Assembly: GCA_035540495.1 (NCBI GenBank)
Contig: DATLGL010000012.1
Location: 18,671-82,670 of the forward strand
DNA: 64,000 bases
From: DASVEG01 sp035540495
GTDB taxonomy: Bacteria; Actinomycetota; Acidimicrobiia; Acidimicrobiales; CADCTF01
Reading direction: 5' to 3'
Shown here: piece by piece, positions 1 to 7,094 of the stretch
Layout of the letters: each line of letters starts with the position of its first letter
How positions within the stretch are numbered: position 1 is the first letter of the stretch
Notes under the pieces: model-generated
Databases searched by the model: none
What the model saw: only the letters and a program-made list of their open reading frames with translations
Told to the model about the DNA's origin: nothing
Translations under genes and position numbers: made by a program

Positions 1-891
1 GCCCTTGGCACCTCGTAGCGGGAGGTTGCTCCCCGACCCTCCTCGATCTGTCGCAAGCGCCCCGTTGTCGCTGGTGAAGATCACGAGCGTCTGCTCGTCG
101 AGACCCAGCCGTCGGAGCTCTTGGAGCACCACGCCCGCCGCCCAGTCGATGGCCGCCACGGCGCCGCCGTACGCGCCGTTGCGCGACGACTCGAGGAACG
201 CCTGCTGCACGTAGATCGGCAGGTGCACGTAGAGGTGGGCGAGGTAGAGGAAGAACGGCCGGTCGCGGTTCGTTCGGAGGAAACGCACGCAGCGCTCGAC
301 GTACCGGCCGGTCAGCGACGCCTGATCGGGTTGCTCCTCGACGACCTCGAGTCCTTCCATCAGCGGGAGCGGCGGCCGGACCCACGGCATGGTCACGCCG
401 AGGTCGTCGAGGATCTTGCGCATCTCCTCGTCCGTCGGCTCCCCCGGCCCCGCCACCTGGCGCCCCATGTCGTTGCTGTACGGGATGCCGTACCACTCGT
501 CGAAGCCGTGGTTCGTCGGGAGGAAGTCCGGCTGGTCGCCGCAGTGCCACTTCCCCACCGCGAGCGTGGCGTACCCGGCCGACTGCAGAAGCTTGGCGAT
601 GGTGATCTCGTCGGGGTGCAAACCGATCGGCCATCCCGGGAAGAGCACGCCGCCGAGACCGCCGCCCTGCTCGCCGCCGAAGCCGATGCGCAGCGGGTAG
701 CAGCCGGTGAGCAGCGCGGCGCGCGACGGTGAGCACACCGGCGACGCCATGTAGAAGTCGGTGAACAACGCGCCTTCGGCCGCCATGCGGTCGAGGTACG
801 GCGTGTCGTTCGCCGTCGAGCCGTAGCACCCGAGGTCGCCGTAGCCGAGGTCGTCGCAGTTGATCAGGACGATGTTCGGCGGCGTCGTCAC
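1..891 (-). CDS. Type I sulfatase (partial, C-terminus beyond window)
   Basis: Formylglycine-dependent sulfatase that hydrolyses sulfate esters. About 297 N-terminal residues are present and the gene runs off the left edge. The start opens with the metal-binding segment NCDDLGYGD (residues 11-19), followed by the modification motif CSPSR at 53-57, whose Cys would be oxidised to formylglycine, and GKWH at 113-116, which carries catalytic Lys and His. The GTG start at 891 is chosen because GGAGGTGA lies just upstream. No signal peptide is seen, so it may be cytoplasmic. It follows the SDR gene by 24 bases and is probably co-transcribed with it. The Cys-type motif implies need for a formylglycine-generating enzyme, not seen in this window. 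Substrate unknown. Confidence 0.93.
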   Translation of the reverse strand, partial: MTTPPNIVLINCDDLGYGDLGCYGSTANDTPYLDRMAAEGALFTDFYMASPVCSPSRAALLTGCYPLRIGFGGEQGGGLGGVLFPGWPIGLHPDEITIAKLLQSAGYATLAVGKWHCGDQPDFLPTNHGFDEWYGIPYSNDMGRQVAGPGEPTDEEMRKILDDLGVTMPWVRPPLPLMEGLEVVEEQPDQASLTGRYVERCVRFLRTNRDRPFFLYLAHLYVHLPIYVQQAFLESSRNGAYGGAVAAIDWAAGVVLQELRRLGLDEQTLVIFTSDNGALATDRGGSGSNLPLRGAKG

Positions 892-915
892 GGCGTCACC
901 TCCCACGGCGTCGCG

Positions 916-1722
916 TCAGCGACGTCCGACGATCGAGCCCCCGTCGCACGTGATGGTCTCCCCCACCGTGTACGCGCCGGCGCGCGAGCTCAGGAAGATC
1001 GCGAGTCCTGCGATGTCCTCCGGCGTACCGACACGACCGCGCGGGTTGCCGCGACCGATGGCGTCCCAATCGGTGCCCTCGACGTCGCCGCCGGTACCGA
1101 CGCCGGTCGACAGCATCCACGTCGGGAACGGGCCCGGTGCGATGGCATTGACGATGATGTTGCGCCGCACCAGGTGCGCTGCCAGCTGGCGGGTGAGCGC
1201 GTGCACCGCAGCCTTCGACGGACCGTACGAGAACGTCTCGAAGGCCGGCGTCTGGATACCGTCGATCGACCCGATGTTGATGACGCGCGACGGATCGTCC
1301 GCGGTGGCGCGCGCCTCGAGCAGCGGGAGCAGACGCTGGGTGAGGAAGAAGACGCCCTTCACGTTGGTGTCCATCACCTTGTCCCAGCCGACCTCGGGGA
1401 ACTCGTCGAGCTTGGCGCCCCACGACGCGCCTGCGTTGTTCACGAGGATGTCGAGGTGGTCGGTCCGCTCCTTCAGCGCGGCGGTGATGGAGTCGATGCC
1501 GTCGAGGTTGCTGAGGTCGGCGGGCAGCGACACGCAGGTGCCGCCGTACTCCTTCGCCAGGCGCTCGGCCGTCGCGTCGCACACGTCGGCCTTCCGCGAG
1601 CTGATGTAGACGGTCGCGCCGTTGGCGAGGAAGCCGGCGGCGATCATCTCGCCGATGCCGCGTGAGCCGCCCGTGACGAGCGCGGTCTTGCCTTCGATCG
1701 AGAAGAGGTCGTTCAGGTGCAC
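916..1722 (-). CDS. SDR family oxidoreductase
   Basis: Short-chain dehydrogenase/reductase of 268 residues, the classical SDR length. Visible are the cofactor loop TGGSRGIG (about 17-24), the structural NNAG (95-98), catalytic Ser (about 152 in INIGSID) and YGPSK (166-170) supplying Tyr and Lys. The C-terminal FLSSRAGAYTVGETITCDGG is the usual SDR ending. The frame is open much further upstream inside hisG, but homology begins at HLNDLFSIEGKTALVTGG, and the GTG at 1722 has GGGGGACC before it. It sits downstream of hisG and upstream of the sulfatase on the same strand. The substrate cannot be read from sequence; NAD(P)H-linked reduction of a ketone or alcohol oxidation is the family role. Confidence 0.93.
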   Translation of the reverse strand: MHLNDLFSIEGKTALVTGGSRGIGEMIAAGFLANGATVYISSRKADVCDATAERLAKEYGGTCVSLPADLSNLDGIDSITAALKERTDHLDILVNNAGASWGAKLDEFPEVGWDKVMDTNVKGVFFLTQRLLPLLEARATADDPSRVINIGSIDGIQTPAFETFSYGPSKAAVHALTRQLAAHLVRRNIIVNAIAPGPFPTWMLSTGVGTGGDVEGTDWDAIGRGNPRGRVGTPEDIAGLAIFLSSRAGAYTVGETITCDGGSIVGRR

Positions 1723-1774
1723 GTGGTCCCCCGGAAGCTGGAAAGGCGAGGATCGTAAGCGATGACTTCGACGG

Positions 1775-2617
1775 CTAACGGAGGACGGCGTCCGGCGGCA
1801 GCGCCACGATGCCGCTCGCGCCGAGCGCCCTGAGCTCGCCGAGGCGGCGGAACAGCTCCTTGGCCTCGACGACGAGGTGGATCGCGACGAGATCGTCACG
1901 CCCTGCGAGGGGGAGCACCGTCGGCGCCGCCAGTCCGGGGAAGATGCGCGCGAGGCCGTCGACCTCACCGGGCGGTAGGTGCAGCATCACGTACCGCTGA
2001 CGGCGGGCGTGAAGCGCGGCGGAGAGACGCACCTCGAGGTCGTCGAGGACATCGTCGACGGCGGCCGTGACGAACTCGGCCTCGCATCGCTCGATCTCGG
2101 CCAGCACCCGAAGGCGGTTTCGCGCCAGACTCGTCCCGGTCTCCCTCAGGTCGACGACGGCGTCGGCGAGACCCGCTGCGCACACGCCTTCGAGCGCGCC
2201 GCCCATCGTCACCACTCGGACATCGACGCCCTGCGACGCGAACCATCCGGCCGTCGCGTTCGGGAGATGCGTCGCCACCGTGGCGCCGGCGAGATCGCTC
2301 GAGCCGCTGCGCCCGTCGTCCTCCCGGCTCGCGACGACGAGGTCGCTGCGGGCGAAACCGAGGCGGGTGCGGTGCAGGTCGTCGAGGCTCTCCTCGAGGA
2401 CGATGTCGGTCGACACGAACGCGGCGTCGAGGCGGCCGGCCGCGAGCCACGACCCGGCATCACGCGGCCGCATCTCGATGAACTCGATGCCGTCGACCGT
2501 TGCCGTCGCGCCGGCGCCACCGCCGGAGAGCCCGGCCACGGAGTAGCCGGCGTGTTCGAGCAGCACGAGCACGGCATCGCGCAGCCGCCCCTTCGACGGG
2601 ATCGCTACTCGCGTCAC
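1775..2617 (-). CDS. hisG: ATP phosphoribosyltransferase HisG (long form)
   Basis: First enzyme of histidine biosynthesis: condenses ATP and PRPP to phosphoribosyl-ATP. About 280 residues, starting VTRVAIPSKGRLRD, the usual HisG opening, with a C-terminal ferredoxin-like regulatory domain (from about 200) that is expected to bind histidine as feedback inhibitor; this marks the long, HisZ-independent form. The GTG at 2617 overlaps the hisE stop by 4 bases (GTGA), giving translational coupling. The hisE-hisG pair is common in actinobacteria; the rest of the his pathway is not in this window. Confidence 0.96.
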   Translation of the reverse strand: MTRVAIPSKGRLRDAVLVLLEHAGYSVAGLSGGGAGATATVDGIEFIEMRPRDAGSWLAAGRLDAAFVSTDIVLEESLDDLHRTRLGFARSDLVVASREDDGRSGSSDLAGATVATHLPNATAGWFASQGVDVRVVTMGGALEGVCAAGLADAVVDLRETGTSLARNRLRVLAEIERCEAEFVTAAVDDVLDDLEVRLSAALHARRQRYVMLHLPPGEVDGLARIFPGLAAPTVLPLAGRDDLVAIHLVVEAKELFRRLGELRALGASGIVALPPDAVLR

Positions 2618-2898
2618 CGCCGCCGTTCCTCGAGGACCCGCTCGACCTCCGCCAGCGACACGCCGGCGCCCACCAGCCCGACGAGCAGGTGGTAGAGCAG
2701 GTCGGCTGCTTCCTCCGCGATGCGCCCCGTGTCGGTGACGGAGTCGCGGCCGAGCTCGAGGCACACCTCGAACGCCTCCTCCATGATCTTGCGTTGCACG
2801 CGCTCGGGGTCGCCCAGCAGCTCGCTCGTGTAGGAGCCTTCAGGGCGAGTACGGGCGCGTTCCTGCAGGATCGATTCGAGATCGTCGAGGACACTCAT
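2614..2898 (-). CDS. hisE: Phosphoribosyl-ATP pyrophosphatase HisE
   Basis: Second step of histidine biosynthesis, removing pyrophosphate from phosphoribosyl-ATP. 94 residues, the normal size of a stand-alone HisE. The MazG-like all-alpha fold shows its metal-binding acidic pairs in KIMEEAFEV and RIAEEAADLLYHLLV. ATG at 2898 (MSVLDDLESIL) is where family similarity starts; the frame is open further upstream without similarity. The stop overlaps the start of hisG, so the two are made together. Confidence 0.95.
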   Translation of the reverse strand: MSVLDDLESILQERARTRPEGSYTSELLGDPERVQRKIMEEAFEVCLELGRDSVTDTGRIAEEAADLLYHLLVGLVGAGVSLAEVERVLEERRR

Positions 2899-2944
2899 GT
2901 CGAACCGCTGACGGCGAAGGTGCCACTGGCGGCCGAGGCGTCGC

Positions 2945-3661
2945 TCACTTGAGGTGCTCGGCGAGGAAGCCGATCGTGCGCGACCAGGCGAGCTCCGCGG
3001 CGTCGGCCTGGTACATCGACGGTGCGTCCCAGTTCGAGAACGCATGGCCGGCGTCGTAGCGGTGGAAGGTCACGTTCGGGTTGCCTGCGAACGCGCTCTC
3101 GACCTCCGCGATCTTGTCCTCGGGGATGAACGCGTCGTTGTTGCCGTAGTGGAACATCGTCGGGCACTCGAGGTTCGGCGCCTGATCGAGCATGTCGTTG
3201 ACGGGCGACCCGTAGTAGGGCACCGCGGCATCGGGACCACGCCCGTCGACGCGGCTCATCGTCGCCGCAGCGAACGCGAGCCCGCCGCCGAGACAGAAGC
3301 CGATGGCGCCGATCTTGCCGGTGCATTCGCTCATGCCGAGCAGGTGTGCGTGCGTCGACTGGATGTCGGCGACGCCGGTGGCGAAGTCGAACTTCTGCAC
3401 CATCGCGAAGGCGTCCGCCAGACCCGACTCGTCCTTGCGCTCGAACCGTGGCTCGATGCGCCAGAACATGTCGGGCACGAGGGTGACGTAGCCCTCGTTC
3501 GCCAGCCGCTCGGCCAGCCCCCGCATGTTGTCGTTGATCCCGAAGATCTCCTGGAAGAGCAGCATCCCAGGGCCGGACCCGCTCTCCGGGATCGCGCAGA
3601 ACGCCTCGAAGGTTCCGCCGTCGTGCGCCTGCACCGTCTCGTACCTCGTGCTCACCGTCAC
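2945..3661 (-). CDS. Dienelactone hydrolase family protein
   Basis: Alpha/beta hydrolase of the dienelactone hydrolase family, 238 residues. The Cys-His-Asp triad is visible: nucleophile Cys123 in GFCLGGG, Asp176 in NNDAF and His206 in AGHAF, with the family's conserved Glu in FQEIFG (about 38). Classical members open dienelactones in chlorocatechol breakdown, but many actinobacterial paralogues act on other esters and lactones, and no catechol genes are near. The GTG start at 3661 is the first in the homologous frame. It lies 22 bases after the DM13 gene and 46 before hisE in a same-strand run. Confidence 0.92.
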   Translation of the reverse strand: MTVSTRYETVQAHDGGTFEAFCAIPESGSGPGMLLFQEIFGINDNMRGLAERLANEGYVTLVPDMFWRIEPRFERKDESGLADAFAMVQKFDFATGVADIQSTHAHLLGMSECTGKIGAIGFCLGGGLAFAAATMSRVDGRGPDAAVPYYGSPVNDMLDQAPNLECPTMFHYGNNDAFIPEDKIAEVESAFAGNPNVTFHRYDAGHAFSNWDAPSMYQADAAELAWSRTIGFLAEHLK

Positions 3662-3683
3662 GCCGATCGACGGTAGCTGCCGA

Positions 3684-4199
3684 TCAGGCGGGCACGAGCG
3701 CCGCAGCGCCGAACGCCGAGTTGAAGCGATCGCACCAGATCACGACCGAGGTGTACGGCTCGAGATCGACGTCCGAAGCCAGCTCGTAGTTCTGGTCGCC
3801 CTGGTTGCCCTTCAGCCGCCCGAGGTTGACGATGTCGTCGTCGAAGCTGCTCTCCGCGCCGTCGACCGGTGCGCGCGAGAGATACAGGTACAGATCGGGT
3901 CCGTTGTCGGTGCGCAGCCCCTCGAGCCGCACGATGCGCGTCCCGTCGGCGAGACGCAGCACCCGCACGCGTCCGCTCGTCGAGTGGTCGAGGGAGACGA
4001 ACGTCCCGGACGCGAGCTCGGCGAGCTCGGCGGGTTCCGCGGCGGTCGGTGACGCGGGAGCCGCCTCCGTCGCCGGCAGCTCGTCGTCCACGGTCTCGTC
4101 GATGAGGAGCTTCTGGGGCTGGAACCAGAACAGCACGACCGCCGCGACAGCTGCGGTCACCGCGCCCAACCCGAGCCACCGCACCCGTCGCGGTCCCAC
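3684..4199 (-). CDS. DM13 domain protein, membrane anchored
   Basis: 171 residues: a single N-terminal membrane segment (about 9-26, rich in Ala/Val, ending FWF), a short acidic Pro/Ala-rich spacer (about 37-60), and a C-terminal DM13 domain (about 63-171) with the family pattern GTF-SLDHSTSGRVRVLRLADGT, NGPDLYLYLS, NLGRLKGNQGDQNYEL and a single Cys in VVIWCDRF. DM13 domains are proposed to work in electron transfer, possibly with a redox Cys, outside the membrane. GTG at 4199 is the only start before the membrane segment. It lies between a universal stress protein and a dienelactone hydrolase on the same strand. The domain call is strong; the function is not known. Confidence 0.85.
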   Translation of the reverse strand: MGPRRVRWLGLGAVTAAVAAVVLFWFQPQKLLIDETVDDELPATEAAPASPTAAEPAELAELASGTFVSLDHSTSGRVRVLRLADGTRIVRLEGLRTDNGPDLYLYLSRAPVDGAESSFDDDIVNLGRLKGNQGDQNYELASDVDLEPYTSVVIWCDRFNSAFGAAALVPA

Positions 4200-4229
4200 C
4201 GTCGCCGGTCTTCCTCGTCGCCGTTCTTC

Positions 4230-4724
4230 CTAGACGATGAGCAGCGGGCGGTCGGCGGTCGAAGCGAGCTCTCGCGAGACCGAGCCCCCGCTGACGAGGC
4301 GGTCGAACCAGCCACGCCGATGGGAGCCGACGACGACCAGCGTCGCGTCGATCTCGCGGGCGGCGGACTCGATCGCCTCGACGACGTCACCGACCTCGAC
4401 CTCGACGGCATCGGCGTCGAGGCCCGATCGAGCGACGATCGCTTCCGCTCGCTCCTCGTCGTCAGGCGAACCGGCGACGTCGCCCAACCGGTTGCTGTCG
4501 TTGGTGAGCACGTAGGCCGGATCACCAAGCGACGTCGGCGCGGGGTACGTCCACCACGTCGCACCGGCCATGAGTGGCGTCACCGGCATGGCGGCGATGT
4601 CGGCCGTCACGTGCAGCGCTACCACCTCCACGTCGTCTCGGTCCGCGAACAGCCGGTTGACGAACGTGGCGACGCGCGTATCGGCGTCGGTTCCGTCGAG
4701 GGCCACGAGGATGCGCTCGCTCAT
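4230..4724 (-). CDS. Universal stress protein (UspA family)
   Basis: 164 residues, one Usp domain. It begins with the family strand ERILVALDGTDAD and ends with the nucleotide-loop region VVVGSHRRGWFDRLVSGGSVS followed by RPLLIV, a near match to the ATP-binding G-x2-G-x9-G(S/T) pattern. Usp proteins bind ATP or other nucleotides and support stress survival; the exact role is unknown. ATG at 4724 is chosen because Usp similarity starts there, although the frame is open further upstream. It is transcribed away from the TetR gene at 4795, and the palindrome at 4761-4778 lies between them, so it may share that regulation. Confidence 0.9.
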   Translation of the reverse strand: MSERILVALDGTDADTRVATFVNRLFADRDDVEVVALHVTADIAAMPVTPLMAGATWWTYPAPTSLGDPAYVLTNDSNRLGDVAGSPDDEERAEAIVARSGLDADAVEVEVGDVVEAIESAAREIDATLVVVGSHRRGWFDRLVSGGSVSRELASTADRPLLIV

Positions 4725-4760
4725 CACCCTGTTGTAGCGCGCTCGCACGGAACGAGTTCG

Positions 4761-4778
4761 TGAGTGAGCGCTCACTCA
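4761..4778. promoter_or_regulatory. Perfect 18-bp palindrome, likely TetR operator
   Basis: TGAGTGAGC followed by its exact reverse complement GCTCACTCA, no spacer, located 17 bases before the TetR start and 37 before usp. This size and symmetry fit a TetR dimer site. It would let the regulator at 4795 control itself, the coupled exporter genes and perhaps usp. Confidence 0.75.
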
Positions 4779-4794
4779 TGTACGCTCGCCCGCC

Positions 4795-5367
4795 GTGCCA
4801 GCCCTCTCCGCCGCTCGGACCTCCCGCGCCGGGCCCCTTCCCGCCGACGAGCGGCGGGCCATGATCATCAGCGCAGCGACGCCGCTCCTCGTGGAGCACG
4901 GGGAGATGGTGACCACCAAGCAGATCGCCGAGGCGGCCGGCATCGCCGAAGGGACGATCTTCCGCGTCTTCGCCGACAAGGACGCGCTCATCGCCGCGGT
5001 CGTCGAGCACGCGGTCGACCAGACCGCGCTCGAGGAAGCGTTCGCGTCGATCGACGCCGCGCTCCCGCTTCACGAGCGGGTCGAGCAGGCGGTCGTGCTC
5101 CTCCAGCGCCACGTCGTCGACGTGTGGCGCCTCGTGTCGCGCGTCAGCGCCCGGTTCCGCGAGCACCCGCCGCGGCGCCCGCCCGACAGCGACGCCCTGA
5201 AGACGCTCCTGTCGTCCTGCGAGCTCCGAACCGATCCGGCGCTGGCAGCCCGGGTGCTCTTCGGCGTCGTGCTCGCCGCAACGCATCCCATGTTCGTCGA
5301 CGAACCGATGGAGCCCGGCGAGATCGTCGCGCTCTTCCTCCACGGCACAGCAGGTGGCTCATGTTGA
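4795..5367 (+). CDS. TetR family regulator of the ABC exporter
   Basis: 190 residues with an N-terminal helix-turn-helix (about 22-68; TTKQIAEAAGIAEGTIFRVF then DKDAL) and a divergent ligand-binding C-terminal half, as is normal for TetR repressors. The GTG at 4795 is the only start before the domain. Its stop overlaps the next gene's ATG by 7 bases, so regulator and exporter are translated together. The 18-bp palindrome immediately upstream is the probable operator. I infer a drug- or metabolite-responsive repressor of the two ABC genes; the ligand is unknown. Confidence 0.92.
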   Translation: MPALSAARTSRAGPLPADERRAMIISAATPLLVEHGEMVTTKQIAEAAGIAEGTIFRVFADKDALIAAVVEHAVDQTALEEAFASIDAALPLHERVEQAVVLLQRHVVDVWRLVSRVSARFREHPPRRPPDSDALKTLLSSCELRTDPALAARVLFGVVLAATHPMFVDEPMEPGEIVALFLHGTAGGSC

Positions 5368-7094
5368 TCCGGCTTCTCCGCCGCCATCTCGCGGCGTACA
5401 AGCGTCCGCTGCTCGCGATCGTCGTCATGCAGACGATCCAGACGACGGCGGCCCTCGTCCTCCCCCGCCTCAACGCCGACATCATCGACGAGGGCATCCT
5501 CCGCGGCGACGTCGGCTACATCGTCCGCACCGGCGGCATCATGCTCGCCTTCACCGTCGTGCAGATCGTGTTCGCGGCCGGCGCCGTCTACTACGGGGCG
5601 AAGGTGGCGATGGGCTTCGGGCGCGACGTCCGGAACTCGCTCTTCGAACGGGTGACGGCGTTCTCCGCGCGCGAGGTCGGCACGTTCGGCGCCCCGTCAC
5701 TGATCACGAGGATCACCAACGACGTCCAGCAGGTGCAGATGCTCGTGGTGATGACGGCAACGATGGCCGTCGCCGCGCCGATCACGATCGTCGTCGGCGT
5801 CTTCATGGCGATCCGCACCGACGTGCAGCTGTCGTCGATCCTGCTGATCAGCATGCCGGCAGCCGCGATCGTGCTCGGGATCATCGTCTCGAGGATGGTG
5901 CCTGCCTTCTCGCTGATGCAGGAGCGCATCGACCAGATCAACCGGGTGCTGCGCGAGCAGATCACCGGCGTGCGGGTCGTCCGGGCCTTCGTGCGCGAAC
6001 CGCAGGAGGCGGCCCGCTTCGAAACGGCGAACGCGGAGCTCACCGACACGTCGCTGCGAGCCGGGCGGTTGATGGCGACGATGTTCCCGATCGTGAACCT
6101 GATCATCAACGGCTCCAGCATCGGCGTGCTGCTGATCGGCGCCCGCGGCGTCGCCGACGGCGAGGTGCAGGTCGGTTCGCTCGTCGCCTACCTGAGCTAC
6201 CTCGTGCAGATCCTGATGTCGGTGGTGATGGCGTCGTTCGTCGTGTCGATGGTGCCTCGCGCCGCCGTGGCGGGAGGACGCATCCAGGAGGTGCTCGACA
6301 CCGAATCGACGGTGCGCCCCCCGGCGACGCCGATCCGCGAGGTGGCGACCCATGGCTCGCTCGAGTTCGCCGGCGTCGGCTTCCACTACCCGGGCGCCGA
6401 GCACGCGGTGCTGTCGGACATCTCGTTTCGCACCGAGCCTGGCCAGACGACCGCCGTCATCGGCAGCACCGGCGCGGGCAAGACCACACTCGTCAACCTC
6501 ATCCCCCGGCTGTTCGACGCCACTGCGGGGCAGGTGCTCGTGGGCGGCGTCGACGTGCGGGATCTCGACCCCGACGTGCTCACCGCGAGCATCGGTCTCG
6601 TCCCCCAGAAGCCGTACCTGTTCTCGGGGACCGTCCGTTCGAACCTCCAGTACGGCAAGCCGGACGCGACCGAGGACGAGATGTGGGAGGCGCTCGAGGT
6701 GGCGCAGGCGGCCGACTTCGTACGAGCGATGAACGGCGGGCTCGACGCGACGATCGCCCAGGGTGGCGCCAACGTGTCAGGCGGGCAGCGGCAGCGGTTG
6801 TCGATCGCGCGGGCGCTCATCCGCAAGCCCGACATCTACGTCTTCGACGACTCGTTCTCCGCTCTCGACCTCGCGACGGACGCGCGGCTGCGGGCCGCGC
6901 TCGGGCCGTACACGCGCGGATCCGCCGTCGTGATCGTCGCCCAGCGGGTGTCGACGATCTCCGGCGCCGACTCGATCCTCGTGCTCGAAGACGGCGAGCT
7001 CGTCGGCCGCGGCACCCACGCTGAGCTCATGCGGGAGTGCGGCACGTACTCCGAGATCGTCGAATCGCAGATCGGTGAAGGGCAGGCGGCATGA
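5361..7094 (+). CDS. ABC exporter half-transporter, degenerate ATPase site
   Basis: 577 residues: six-helix exporter membrane domain (about 1-310) followed by an ATPase domain. Walker A GSTGAGKTT (about 369-377) and signature VSGGQRQR (about 471-478) are normal, but the catalytic Glu after Walker B is Asp (FDDS, Asp497) and the switch His is Gln (IVAQRVSTI, Gln528). These two changes mark the degenerate-site subunit of heterodimeric exporters such as TM287/TM288 or BmrCD. ATG 5361 overlaps the TetR stop, and the stop overlaps the partner gene by 4 bases (ATGA). Probably exports a drug, lipid or peptide with the product of 7091-9061. Confidence 0.93.
   Translation: MLIRLLRRHLAAYKRPLLAIVVMQTIQTTAALVLPRLNADIIDEGILRGDVGYIVRTGGIMLAFTVVQIVFAAGAVYYGAKVAMGFGRDVRNSLFERVTAFSAREVGTFGAPSLITRITNDVQQVQMLVVMTATMAVAAPITIVVGVFMAIRTDVQLSSILLISMPAAAIVLGIIVSRMVPAFSLMQERIDQINRVLREQITGVRVVRAFVREPQEAARFETANAELTDTSLRAGRLMATMFPIVNLIINGSSIGVLLIGARGVADGEVQVGSLVAYLSYLVQILMSVVMASFVVSMVPRAAVAGGRIQEVLDTESTVRPPATPIREVATHGSLEFAGVGFHYPGAEHAVLSDISFRTEPGQTTAVIGSTGAGKTTLVNLIPRLFDATAGQVLVGGVDVRDLDPDVLTASIGLVPQKPYLFSGTVRSNLQYGKPDATEDEMWEALEVAQAADFVRAMNGGLDATIAQGGANVSGGQRQRLSIARALIRKPDIYVFDDSFSALDLATDARLRAALGPYTRGSAVVIVAQRVSTISGADSILVLEDGELVGRGTHAELMRECGTYSEIVESQIGEGQAA

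Noticed and set aside
121..732. Plus-strand frame opposite the sulfatase
   Set aside because: Compositionally biased shadow; the minus strand has full sulfatase motifs.
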